Positions 54,325-62,624 of a stretch of DNA of 64,000 nucleotides are shown in pieces. Below the pieces are notes generated by a model. That model saw only the letters and a list, made by a program, of their open reading frames with translations, had not been told where the DNA came from and did no database searches. The DNA is taken from positions 62,001 to 126,000 of the forward strand of contig JAOTWB010000002.1 of the NCBI GenBank assembly GCA_029863125.1, given 5' to 3'. Every line of letters begins with the position of its first letter. The first letter of the stretch is position 1. The position numbers and the translations under genes are program-made. Source of the stretch: Gammaproteobacteria bacterium. GTDB taxonomy: Bacteria; Pseudomonadota; Gammaproteobacteria; Steroidobacterales; Woeseiaceae.

Positions 54325-54968
54325 GGCTGCACCTCGGCTTCGGACGCACCGCTCCCGCTTCGTAAATGCGTCTCGATTCTCTTGAGGCTCTCGCGCATTT
54401 CGGAGGTATCTGCGCGCGCAGCCGCGTCGTACTGCTGCTGCAGCCGGGTACCGAGCAATATCGTCTTGTAAACGCGCATGACGTAGCCACCAATCCCGCC
54501 AAATATCGTGGTGGAAAGCGCCAACAGGATGCCACCGTCAATCATGCGCTCCAGCATTGCGAATGCGCCCTGCTGCAGCGCCGCGTCACGATCGCCCAGG
54601 GCAAAAATCAGCGCACTGCGCATGCCGATTGCGGTCCAGATGACGCCGGTGCCGAAGAACAGGGTGGTCCAGATATCGGTCAGGTGATCGAGCTGCACGA
54701 TCTGGTTGATCGGGCGCGCGTCCTCCAGCGCGTCACGCAGGCGCCCAAGCGTAATGAAGTAGGCCAGCAGCAGTATGGCGAAGACCGGAATGGAAGAACC
54801 GAGATTGGTGTATGCCCAGTGCATCCATTCGCCGGGGCTGCTGATTGCCGTGTCACTGAAATGCACCACGCCGCCGCGGCTCAAAAGGTACAGAGCCGCC
54901 GAACCCCCGATCAGGGTACCGAGCGCGCCTGCGGCGAGCCCTTTAAGAAAGACGAGGCTGCGGCTCAT
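54321..54968 (-). CDS. ExbB/TolQ/MotA-like four-helix membrane protein
   Basis: About 215 residues from the ATG at 54968. Helices occur near residues 8-30, 59-78, 104-128 (TTLFFGTGVIWTAIGMRSAL) and 140-170 (DGGILLALSTTIFGGIGGYV). The last two resemble the paired pore helices of the MotA/TolQ/ExbB family, though with weak identity. The C-terminal tail is charged. An ExbD/TolR-like protein follows with an ATGA overlap, giving the classical channel pair order. A proton-driven envelope function is inferred. Confidence 0.72.
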   Translation of the reverse strand: MSRSLVFLKGLAAGALGTLIGGSAALYLLSRGGVVHFSDTAISSPGEWMHWAYTNLGSSIPVFAILLLAYFITLGRLRDALEDARPINQIVQLDHLTDIWTTLFFGTGVIWTAIGMRSALIFALGDRDAALQQGAFAMLERMIDGGILLALSTTIFGGIGGYVMRVYKTILLGTRLQQQYDAAARADTSEMRESLKRIETHLRSGSGASEAEVQP

Positions 54969-54984
54969 CGTCCTTTTCTTCAGT

Positions 54985-55533
54985 CTATCGACGTGCCGAA
55001 CAGGCGGTGCAGGTTGCCTCGAGCACCAGCTCCACTTCCTGATACAGCTGGTCGGCACGGTAATAGCCTTCGTTGTCGAGGCTGACCTTGAGCAATCCGC
55101 GTTCTTTTTCTGACAACTCGCGCTCCATGTCGAACAGAACTTTTTGCTTGTTGGGGCAGGTGTGGGAGCAGTTGTTGTAGTCGCCCTTGAGTGACATGAA
55201 TTTCACGTTAAAGAAGCGGTTGTAGTAATCCTCCGCCTGCCGGTTACTGAGCAGTCCCTTGTCGGTGGACCAGACCAGGAACTGGCTGAATTCGCGCTTG
55301 TTTTCCGGTTTCGGATCACCTTCCGCAATGGTCAGTAAATCGTCGTAGTAGCGATCGAAGTGCGCGTGACAGCCTTCCATCAACGATGACTGTGCCGTGC
55401 TTATAGCCGTACTGAGGTTCTTCGATTGGGGCCCGGTGCAGGTTGGCGCCGTCGAGGCACACGAGGCAATTACGAAAGCTGTCGCGATGAGACCAAAGAT
55501 GAGCAGCGGTTTTTTAACGGCGATTGAGTTCAC
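54985..55533 (-). CDS. Lipoprotein of unknown function
   Basis: About 182 residues from the GTG at 55533, chosen because GAGGAG lies about 8 nt upstream. The lipobox is VIASC, with Cys near residue 25. The mature part is Cys-rich for its size (CTGPQ, EGCHAHF, NNCSHTCPNKQK, TCTACSARR near the end), suggesting disulfides. A helical segment FDRYYDDLLTIAEGDPKPEN is visible. No family is recognised. It lies second in the operon, 17 bp before the ExbB-like gene, and is probably an outer-membrane-anchored partner. Confidence 0.76.
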   Translation of the reverse strand: MNSIAVKKPLLIFGLIATAFVIASCASTAPTCTGPQSKNLSTAISTAQSSLMEGCHAHFDRYYDDLLTIAEGDPKPENKREFSQFLVWSTDKGLLSNRQAEDYYNRFFNVKFMSLKGDYNNCSHTCPNKQKVLFDMERELSEKERGLLKVSLDNEGYYRADQLYQEVELVLEATCTACSARR

Positions 55534-55558
55534 GGAAATTCTCCTCACTATGAATTTT

Positions 55559-56374
55559 TCATTGTTCGAGCGGGCTGCGGTACGCTTGCTCGACGCTGCC
55601 GGGCGGTGGGCCGGCAACCAGCGCCTGGCCTTCCTCGTCGCCAAACAAGATGGTTTTGACGCCGCCTACGACTTCAATCATCTCGGGCGTGATGATGCCG
55701 AACGACTGGTTCAGCTGTTCCATCAGCGTCGCGCGAGCGATCTCCTGGCGCGTGCGTTGAATCAACAGGCTGGTCTCTTCCATGTCGAGGTAGATGTCCG
55801 ACGCCAGTACCGCAAGCGACTGGTCGCCTTTGGCGCCGGACGTAGCGACCAGTTGATAATACTGGTTGAAACGTTCGCTGAGGCGCATGCCCGAGCGACC
55901 GCGCAGAGTGGGGGAGGACTTCTTGACCGCTTTGTTTGCGTCGCTGCCAATCAGCGTTTCCTGCAGTGTCCAGGGGGTCATTTTTCGGCCGAGCTCATTG
56001 CGCAGGCCTTTCTCGAGGCTAAGCCGGGTGTTATTCACGGTGTGCTCCATGTCCGGCAACCGCTCTTCCATAATGGTGAGCATGTCGAGGTAGCTTGCAC
56101 CGATCTGGCGCGCAAGGCGCTGACACCCGGGGTCATCCTCTGCGCCGTCGCATTTGCTCTCGTGGTAGAGCTCCTGCTGCTGATCGAGCTGGCCAATCAC
56201 TTCCTGCAGGCCGGTTTCCATGTCGCGGGCGACATTGCCGGTTTGCCGCAAATCTTCCACCACGGTCGTCGGGAAGAGCCGGATAGTCGGCGTATTGGCA
56301 AGCGTTGCACCTGTCGTCATCGTGGCAACGATCACGAGCAGGGCAGGGATCAGGATTCGGGCGGTCGTATTCAT
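55559..56374 (-). CDS. Exported helical protein of unknown function, first gene of the ExbB/ExbD-like operon
   Basis: A 271-residue protein with a signal peptide (RILIPALLVIVATMTTGATL, then AN). The mature protein is mostly helical and charged, with coiled-coil-like stretches (ETGLQEVIGQLDQQQELYHE; YLDMEETSLLIQRTRQEIAR). Two Cys (KCDGAEDDPGC) could form a disulfide. No catalytic motif is visible. It is followed at 25 bp by the lipoprotein gene. Function is unknown; a periplasmic partner of the motor-like pair is inferred. Confidence 0.75.
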   Translation of the reverse strand: MNTTARILIPALLVIVATMTTGATLANTPTIRLFPTTVVEDLRQTGNVARDMETGLQEVIGQLDQQQELYHESKCDGAEDDPGCQRLARQIGASYLDMLTIMEERLPDMEHTVNNTRLSLEKGLRNELGRKMTPWTLQETLIGSDANKAVKKSSPTLRGRSGMRLSERFNQYYQLVATSGAKGDQSLAVLASDIYLDMEETSLLIQRTRQEIARATLMEQLNQSFGIITPEMIEVVGGVKTILFGDEEGQALVAGPPPGSVEQAYRSPLEQ

Positions 56375-56542
56375 GTCGCGATCCTCGCGGTTGGTGAAGA
56401 TTTGAGCGCGGTGGCCGTTCAGATACGCTAACCGTGAGTCAATGAATGGAGCCTGAACGCCGGTCTATTGGGACATTCGTGAACTGCGTCTCACGCTGGA
56501 CGGCAGAAGTGCCGGCAATCCGTACAATTCCCTATTGCATAT

Positions 56543-56561
56543 CGAAATGCGAATCATTATC
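56543..56561 (+). promoter_or_regulatory. Fur box upstream of feoAB
   Basis: The 19-mer CGAAATGCGAATCATTATC matches the consensus GATAATGATAATCATTATC at 14 of 19 positions. The downstream half AATCATTATC is perfect, and a further CATT follows. It lies 53 bp before the feoA ATG. Iron-replete Fur should repress the operon. Confidence 0.75.
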
Positions 56562-56613
56562 ATTTCAGGTAGAGTCAGCAAAGGGCCTGAAACTTCAGTA
56601 TTAATAGGGACTT

Positions 56614-56865
56614 ATGAAAAGCAACGGCAGCACACTCGCGACGTTGAAACGCGGCCAGAAGGGCATCATCCAGTTTGTCGACGCGACCGATCCACAGGTG
56701 CAACGCCTGATGGTGCTCGGCCTGGTCGAAGGTGCCGAGGTCGAACACGCCAGCTCTGCGATCGGTGGCGACCCGATGGAGTTTCGACTGTTTGGTTGCG
56801 GCATTTCTTTGCGACAGGAACACGCAAAGTACTTCAAGGTTTCACCTGTAGCGGCTGGTGACTAA
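56614..56865 (+). CDS. feoA: Ferrous iron transport protein A
   Basis: An 83-residue FeoA with the SH3-like pattern: LKRGQKGIIQFVDATDPQVQ, RLMVLGLVEGAEVEH and FRLFGCGISLRQEHAKYFKV. FeoA is a small cytoplasmic partner of FeoB. A Fur box lies upstream, and the stop overlaps the feoB GTG by 8 bp. No feoC gene follows. Confidence 0.93.
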   Translation: MKSNGSTLATLKRGQKGIIQFVDATDPQVQRLMVLGLVEGAEVEHASSAIGGDPMEFRLFGCGISLRQEHAKYFKVSPVAAGD

Positions 56866-59047
56866 ACGCTCAGAAATCCGCGTCCCCGCCAACGACATTC
56901 CCCTTGCCAAGCGCACCAACGCCAGCATTGCGGTGGTTGGCAATCCGAATTCGGGAAAAAGCACGCTCTTCAATCGCCTGACGGGCCTGAAGCAGCGTAT
57001 CGGAAACTATCCCGGCGTCACCGTCGAACGACACATTGGTCAGCTCAAGGTCGATGACATGGTCATCGAGCTAGTCGACCTTCCCGGAACGCACTCGCTC
57101 AGTGCACATTCGCTGGAGGAGCACATTGCCGTCGACGTGATCTTCGGTCGGATGCAGGGCATGCGTGAGCCCGACGGCATACTCGTCGTGCTCGATGCCA
57201 CCAATCTCTACCAGGGTTTGTTCCTGGTGCAGCAGCTGATCGATCTGAAACTGCCGATGGTAATCGCGCTGACGATGACCGACGCCGCCGAACGCAGCGG
57301 TGTAGGCATCGATATCGATCGGCTGCGAGCGGCACTAGGTGGCGTTCCCATCTATCCTGTTGTTGCAACTTCCGGTGCCGGCCTGCCGAAGTTACGCCAG
57401 GCAATTGCGGACATGGAGAGCCTCACTCCTGTCGAGAGGATCGTGGTATGGCCCGAATTGACCGAGGCAGCGGGCCAACTGGCGCAAGATGCGAAGGAGC
57501 CGATACGTTTTGCCGAGCTGGAGCGTTTGCTGATCGACGGGCCGACCGATGCGAACCGTCCCTTCCTCGAAAAACTCGGCCGCGATGCGCGGGACAAGCT
57601 GGAAACGGTAAGGGATTCACTGTTCGGTATCGAGCCGCCTATCGCGCGGGATGCAAGGATCCGCTACGCCTGGGTTCGCCAAGTGTTGGCCGACGTGCAG
57701 CATTCTGCCCCGCCTTTCCATTCCTGGCGCACGCGCATCACGAGTTTTCTCAACAGGCCGGTTCCGGGAACGATCGGCCTGTTTCTCGTCATGGCCATCG
57801 TGTTCCAGGCGGTTTTCGCCTGGGCAACGCCGATCATGGACGTGATCGATGCCGGAGCGGCGACGCTGGGTGCCAGCGTCATGCGGGCGCTCGGTGAAGG
57901 CGCGTTTTCGAGCCTGATTGCTGACGGAGTCATCGCGGGCGTTGGCAGTGTCGTGATATTCCTGCCGCAAATCCTGATTCTGTTCCTGTTCATCATCCTG
58001 CTCGAAGACTCTGGCTACCTGGCGCGCGCCGCGTACTTGATGGACCGCGCAATGCGCTCCGTAGGGCTCTCCGGTCAATCCATCATCCCTATGATCTCGA
58101 GTTTTGCCTGCGCTGTGCCGGGCATCATGGCGACGCGCGTCATTCCCAATCGACGCGATCGCATCGCGACGATCATGGCGGCGCCGTTCATGACCTGTTC
58201 CGCGAGGCTGCCGGTCTACGCTCTGCTGATTGCGGCGTTCGTGCCTGCAAAGCCGGTCGGTTTCATGAACCTGCAGGGGCTGGTTCTTTTCGGTCTTTAC
58301 GTGTTCGGAATCGTGGCCGGTATTCTGACGGCCCTGCTGATTCGTAAAACGGCGTTGCGCGGCCCGAAACCGCCGTTCGCTCTCATGCTGCCCGAGTTTC
58401 GGCGCCCCAACCTGCAGACCGTGTTCATTCAGCTGCTGGGCCGCGCCAGGGTGTTTCTGTACCGCGCCGGCACCGTCATCTTCACGGTCGCCGTCATAGT
58501 CTGGGCGCTGGCGTACTTTCCTCGTTCGGAGCTGATTGCGCCCGAAGTCGAGCGGCAAAAGACCATCGCGGCGTATACGCTGTCCGGCGCAGAACTGGCG
58601 GCCGAGTATCAGCGCATCGAAAACAGCGCAGCGGCAAAGCAGATGGAACAAAGCTGGCTGGGCAGAGCGGGGCATTTCGTTGAGCCTGCGTTTGCACCGC
58701 TTGGCTGGGACTGGCGCGTATCGTCGGCCGTTATCGCTGGGTTCCCGGCACGCGAGGTAGTGATCGCCGTGCTCGGTACCGTCTATGCGGTCGGTGACGA
58801 GGCGGACGAAGGCACGCTGTCGAGCCGTTTGAAATCCTCGACATGGCCGGACGGGAGGAAAGTATTCACACTGCCAATGGTCATAGGTCTGCTGATCTTC
58901 TACGCCTGCTGCCTGCAGTGCGCTGCGACCCTCGCGGTGATCCGCCGCGAGACGAACACCTGGCGGTGGCCGGTGTTCGCATGGCTGTACATGACGTTGT
59001 TAGGCTATATCGGCGCACTTCTCGCGTTTCAATTAGGAAGCGCCTAA
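56858..59047 (+). CDS. feoB: Ferrous iron transporter B
   Basis: A 729-residue FeoB. The G-domain has G1 GNPNSGKSTLFN, G3 DLPGTHSL and a G4-position segment IALTMTDAAERSG, where the usual N-x-x-D is T-M-T-D. The membrane part shows the FeoB cores DSGYLARAAYLMDRAMRSVG and LSGQSIIPMISSFACAVPGI, then AGFPAREVVIAVLGTVYAVG. About ten helices are visible. It imports Fe(II) under Fur control. The GTG start at 56858 overlaps feoA. Its stop shares bases with the convergent aminotransferase stop (CTAA at 59044-59047). Confidence 0.95.
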   Translation: MTKRSEIRVPANDIPLAKRTNASIAVVGNPNSGKSTLFNRLTGLKQRIGNYPGVTVERHIGQLKVDDMVIELVDLPGTHSLSAHSLEEHIAVDVIFGRMQGMREPDGILVVLDATNLYQGLFLVQQLIDLKLPMVIALTMTDAAERSGVGIDIDRLRAALGGVPIYPVVATSGAGLPKLRQAIADMESLTPVERIVVWPELTEAAGQLAQDAKEPIRFAELERLLIDGPTDANRPFLEKLGRDARDKLETVRDSLFGIEPPIARDARIRYAWVRQVLADVQHSAPPFHSWRTRITSFLNRPVPGTIGLFLVMAIVFQAVFAWATPIMDVIDAGAATLGASVMRALGEGAFSSLIADGVIAGVGSVVIFLPQILILFLFIILLEDSGYLARAAYLMDRAMRSVGLSGQSIIPMISSFACAVPGIMATRVIPNRRDRIATIMAAPFMTCSARLPVYALLIAAFVPAKPVGFMNLQGLVLFGLYVFGIVAGILTALLIRKTALRGPKPPFALMLPEFRRPNLQTVFIQLLGRARVFLYRAGTVIFTVAVIVWALAYFPRSELIAPEVERQKTIAAYTLSGAELAAEYQRIENSAAAKQMEQSWLGRAGHFVEPAFAPLGWDWRVSSAVIAGFPAREVVIAVLGTVYAVGDEADEGTLSSRLKSSTWPDGRKVFTLPMVIGLLIFYACCLQCAATLAVIRRETNTWRWPVFAWLYMTLLGYIGALLAFQLGSA

Positions 59048-60207
59048 AGAGCGCATAAACGTTCGGCGGCTTCTTCGAGCGTGGCGTCGTCCTTGGCGAA
59101 GCAGAACCTCAGTCGGGTTCCTGTGAATGGCGTTTCGCAAAATACGGACAGCGGGATCGATGCGACGCCGATCTCCTTTGTCCATCGTTTTGCCAGGCTT
59201 AGGTCGTTTTCCTGACTTATCTCGCCGTAGTCGACAATCTGGAAAAAGGTGCTGCGGGCAGGCTGGAAATGAAAGCGCGATGCTTTGAGCAAGCCACAAA
59301 AACGATCACGCTTTTCCTGATAAAAGCCGGGCAAGGCGCGATAGAACTCAGGGTGACTAACCAGGAAATCCGCAACGCCGTGCTGCATCGGGGTGCTGAC
59401 GGCGAATGTCGTGAATTGATGGACTTTTCGAAACTCCCTCGACAGCGCGGCGGGAGCGATGCAATGCCCCAGTTTCCAGCCCGTTGCATGAAAAGTTTTG
59501 CCGAACGACGACACGACCAGCGTGCGTTCCCATAGCTCGTCGTGGCCAAGCAGGCTGCGGTGCGGCTCTTCATCAAATACGATGTGCTCATACACCTCGT
59601 CGGAAAGCAGCAGGCAGTCGGTATCACGCACGATCTCCGCGAGTTGCTCAAGATCCGTGGTAGACAGGATGGCGCCCGTCGGGTTGTGCGGGAAGTTCAA
59701 TATGATCAAACGCGTGTTCGCGTTAATCGTGTCACTGAGGCGCTGCCAGTTGACGCCGAAGTCGTGGCCGTTTTCTGCAATTCCCAGCGGCACGTGTCGA
59801 GTCACGCCGCCGGCCAGCGTGACAGCCGGTTCGTAGGAATCGTAAGCCGGGTCGAGAACAATGACCTCGTCACCCGCATGCACGACAGCCTGGATCGCGC
59901 TGAAAAGCCCTTCGGTCGCGCCGGTACAGACTGTAATTTCCGAGTCTACGTCAACCTTGCGTCCCTGCAGTTGCCGGGTTTTTCCGGCAATGGCTTCTCG
60001 CAACGCGGGGATGCCGGTCATCGGCGCGTACTGGTTGGTCCCGTTATTCAGATAAAAGCTTATGCGGTCCCGGAGTTCTGCCGGCGGCTCGAAACTCGGA
60101 AACCCCTGTCCGAGATTTATCGCGCCGGTGTCAACAGCCAGCTGACTCATGACCGTGTAAATTGTGGTGCCTACGTTCGGGAGTTTGCTTCTTATTGTGC
60201 GACTCAT
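59044..60207 (-). CDS. PLP-dependent class I aminotransferase (methionine/KAT-like)
   Basis: About 387 residues from the ATG at 60207; another in-frame ATG at 60243 is possible but would lie in the inverted repeat. Motifs are INLGQGFPSFEPP at the N-terminus, ILNFPHNPTGAI, DEVYEHIVFD and the PLP-Lys region SSFGKTFHATGWKLGHCIAP. The family (YbdL and kynurenine-oxoglutarate transaminases) acts on methionine and aromatic amino acids with 2-oxo acids. It is convergent with feoB and is preceded by a long hairpin repeat. Confidence 0.9.
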   Translation of the reverse strand: MSRTIRSKLPNVGTTIYTVMSQLAVDTGAINLGQGFPSFEPPAELRDRISFYLNNGTNQYAPMTGIPALREAIAGKTRQLQGRKVDVDSEITVCTGATEGLFSAIQAVVHAGDEVIVLDPAYDSYEPAVTLAGGVTRHVPLGIAENGHDFGVNWQRLSDTINANTRLIILNFPHNPTGAILSTTDLEQLAEIVRDTDCLLLSDEVYEHIVFDEEPHRSLLGHDELWERTLVVSSFGKTFHATGWKLGHCIAPAALSREFRKVHQFTTFAVSTPMQHGVADFLVSHPEFYRALPGFYQEKRDRFCGLLKASRFHFQPARSTFFQIVDYGEISQENDLSLAKRWTKEIGVASIPLSVFCETPFTGTRLRFCFAKDDATLEEAAERLCAL

Positions 60208-60233
60208 GGCGACATTCTGCTTCAATGTGCAAT

Positions 60234-60287
60234 TTGGGGACATTCTTAATTTAGTGTATTAGTGCGTTAAATTAAGAATGTCCCCAA
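60234..60287. repeat. Perfect 20-bp inverted repeat (REP/REPIN-like hairpin)
   Basis: TTGGGGACATTCTTAATTTA (60234-60253) and its exact reverse complement TAAATTAAGAATGTCCCCAA (60268-60287) flank a 14-nt loop. The GGGGACATTC core recalls REP-type elements mobilised by RAYT transposases in Gammaproteobacteria. It sits between the aminotransferase start and the downstream end of the NTF2-like gene, both on the - strand. It could be a MITE-like remnant or an mRNA-stabilising hairpin. Confidence 0.8.
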
Positions 60288-60289
60288 CA

Positions 60290-60775
60290 TTAGCAATCGT
60301 TCTCGTGTTGCAGTATCGCCTGAGTTTCTTCGTCAGGCGGTGACGCTGCGCTATCGCCGGCATCAAATACTACGTGCCATTCTCCGTTGGACTTCTTGCG
60401 CCAGACGGAGTTAAAAGTGCCCCAGCGTTCAACTTGGGTGCCGTCCGCGTCTTTGGCGAGCATTCGATAGGGGCCGCGTGTTAGTGCCAGATTGCCGTCT
60501 TTAAGGACCTCGACGAATTGGGGCCGCCATTTGATAGCGGGACCATCGTCGGAAAAAAATACCTGCCAGGCGGCGACGATTTCGTCCCTGCCTCGTAAAA
60601 CGGTATTGCCGACGAATCGAGCATCGTCATCGAGAAAGGATTTGAACGCCTCGATATCCCTGTCTTCAACCGACTGGCTGAATGAGGTCTCCTGGCACCA
60701 GACGACGGCTGCGAGGTCCGCTGTAGCGACGGACATGAGGAGTATGAGAGTGGCCAGTACAGTGAGATGCCTCAT
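60290..60775 (-). CDS. Exported SnoaL/NTF2-like (DUF4440) protein
   Basis: About 161 residues from the ATG at 60775; an open frame extends to 60907 but the signal peptide begins here (HLTVLATLILLMSVATADLA). The mature domain has the cone-like NTF2 pattern: SVEDRDIEAFKSFLDDDARF, VGNTVLRGRDEIVAAWQVFF and RWGTFNSVWRKKSNGEWHVV. DUF4440/SnoaL proteins bind small hydrophobic ligands or act as small isomerases. Function is unknown. It is divergent from the APC permease gene. Confidence 0.83.
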   Translation of the reverse strand: MRHLTVLATLILLMSVATADLAAVVWCQETSFSQSVEDRDIEAFKSFLDDDARFVGNTVLRGRDEIVAAWQVFFSDDGPAIKWRPQFVEVLKDGNLALTRGPYRMLAKDADGTQVERWGTFNSVWRKKSNGEWHVVFDAGDSAASPPDEETQAILQHENDC

Positions 60776-60894
60776 GCTCAAAGTGTAGCGCAGCGGGGCT
60801 GGATGCGCATACGATGAATGCAGTCGCGGTTGGACGGGCCCCGGAAAGGTCGCAATAATGGTGCAATAACAAGATGGATAATCGCGAATTCTGA

Positions 60895-62208
60895 ATGACT
60901 TCGACAAAGTTCAAGTTCACGACGGTCACCGCCGTTGTCATTGCCAACATGGTTGGCACGGGCGTCTTCACCAGCCTTGGCTTCCAGCTGCTGGAGATCC
61001 AGTCGGGATTCGTCATTTTAGTCCTGTGGGGGGTTGGCGGCCTGATTGCGCTGTGCGGCGCAATGACATACGCGGAACTCGGCGCTGCGCTGCCGCGTTC
61101 CGGCGGCGAATACAATTTTCTTGCCCGTATCTACCACCCTGCTGCCGGCTTTGCATCCGGCTGGACGTCCGTGACAATCGGCTTCGCCGGGCCAACAGCG
61201 CTCGCGGCAATGACTTTTGCAGCTTACGTGACATCAATAGTGCCCGGTTTTTCGTACGAGTGGATCGAAAAGGCGATCGCGGTGGGCCTGGTCGCGATCC
61301 TGACCGTCATTCACGGCAGCAGCCGGCGGAATTCGGGCGGACTGCAGGTCATATTTACGATTCTCAAAGTGGCCGTAATCGTCGTCTTCTGTCTCGCCGC
61401 TGTCGTCGTCGTCGATAGCCCCCAGCCCGTACAGTTCTTCCCTTCAAGCGGCGACGGTGCGCTCGTCACCGGCGGTGCGTTTGCGGTGTCGCTCATCTAC
61501 GTCAGCTACGCTTATACGGGATGGAATGCGGCAACTTACCTGAGCGGCGAGCTCGAAGATCCGCAGCGGACGTTGCCGGGTATCCTCTTGACCGGCACCC
61601 TTATCGTGACGGTTCTCTATGTCGCGCTGAACTTCACTTTTCTTTATGCGGCACCCGTCGAATCGATGAAGGGACAAGTCGAAATCGGATTTATCGCCGC
61701 ACAATCCGTGTTCGGCGATCTTGGCGCACGATTTACCGGCATTGTGCTGGCATCGCTGCTGATCTCGACCGTTAGTGCGATGACGATTGCGGGTCCGCGT
61801 GTACTCCAGGTGATAGGTGAGGATTTCAGGGTTCTGAGCTTCCTTTCGTACACGAACAAGGACGGCATACCCAGCCGCGCCATTTACCTGCAGTCATTGC
61901 TGGCTATCGTATTCATCCTTTCGTCGAGCTTCGAATCGGTTCTGGTCTTTGCCGGATTCACGCTTGCGCTCAATAGTTTCGCCACAGTTCTGAGCGTATT
62001 CTTTCTGCGCCGCCAGCAGCCGGATCTGCCGCGCCCCTATCGCACGTTCCTGTTTCCAATACCACCGGTCATTTACCTCGTATTAACGGGTTGGACGCTG
62101 TGGTTCGTTCTCATGAACAGACCGGTCGAGGGACTGTTTGGCATCGGCATCATTGGCTCGGGCCTGCTCGTTTATTTCTTCTCGCGAGGGAGACGCCACG
62201 TCATGTAA
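60895..62208 (+). CDS. APC-family amino-acid permease
   Basis: A 437-residue membrane protein with about 12 helices. The unwound-helix motif IANMVGTGVFTSLGFQLLEI near residue 15 and SVTIGFAGPTALAAM fit the APC fold. Other typical segments are TYAELGAALPRSGGEYNFLA and SYAYTGWNAATYLSGELEDP. It probably imports an amino acid by proton symport or exchange. The upstream 119 bp separates it from the divergent NTF2-like gene. Confidence 0.9.
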   Translation: MTSTKFKFTTVTAVVIANMVGTGVFTSLGFQLLEIQSGFVILVLWGVGGLIALCGAMTYAELGAALPRSGGEYNFLARIYHPAAGFASGWTSVTIGFAGPTALAAMTFAAYVTSIVPGFSYEWIEKAIAVGLVAILTVIHGSSRRNSGGLQVIFTILKVAVIVVFCLAAVVVVDSPQPVQFFPSSGDGALVTGGAFAVSLIYVSYAYTGWNAATYLSGELEDPQRTLPGILLTGTLIVTVLYVALNFTFLYAAPVESMKGQVEIGFIAAQSVFGDLGARFTGIVLASLLISTVSAMTIAGPRVLQVIGEDFRVLSFLSYTNKDGIPSRAIYLQSLLAIVFILSSSFESVLVFAGFTLALNSFATVLSVFFLRRQQPDLPRPYRTFLFPIPPVIYLVLTGWTLWFVLMNRPVEGLFGIGIIGSGLLVYFFSRGRRHVM

Positions 62209-62624
62209 CGGCGCGCAGCTATTGCGATAACGACGTTTCGTGGGGTAAATGTGTTTTGTGTTGGCAGGCTGGGACATCCGTCAACCCGCCGGCCACGATG
62301 AAATGGGGCAGGGCGAGGTCGAGATGAAGTGTTTGGAATGAGCCGGGTCGCTTTGAGAGTTCCGACCCTGTTGCGCAATACACTTGACTTTTGTCGAATT
62401 GATCGTGATCGCGATTAGATTAAAGACATTATTTTCATATAGTTACGTGAGATTGCTAATCACTTGAGGAGATTGACTTCCAAAGCATTGGAATTATGTA
62501 TAAAAATAACGGTGAAAACCCAGGCGAGATGCTGGTGCAAATGACGCCTGCACGGCGACGACCGCAGCAGTCTCGAGGCATGAGGTCTGCCGGACAATAA
62601 GAGCATAAAAAAGGTAGTCGGTGG
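62209..62624. other. Intergenic region, 416 bp
   Basis: No convincing ORF is present. An AT-rich patch at about 62398-62510 contains a candidate promoter for the downstream ATPase gene. I see no terminator of the permease gene with a T-tract. Confidence 0.6.
62473..62500 (+). promoter_or_regulatory. Candidate sigma-70 promoter for the ExeA-like gene
   Basis: TTGACT (62473-62478) and TATGTA (62495-62500) are separated by 16 bp, and a second -10-like TATAAA overlaps at 62499. The start would be near 62507, leaving a leader of about 118 nt. Confidence 0.45.

Noticed and set aside
53539-54968. Zorya-type phage-defence (ZorA/ZorB) locus
   Set aside because: The channel-like pair is reminiscent, but there is no ZorC/ZorD/ZorE helicase or nuclease gene. 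The neighbours are exported envelope and peptidoglycan proteins.
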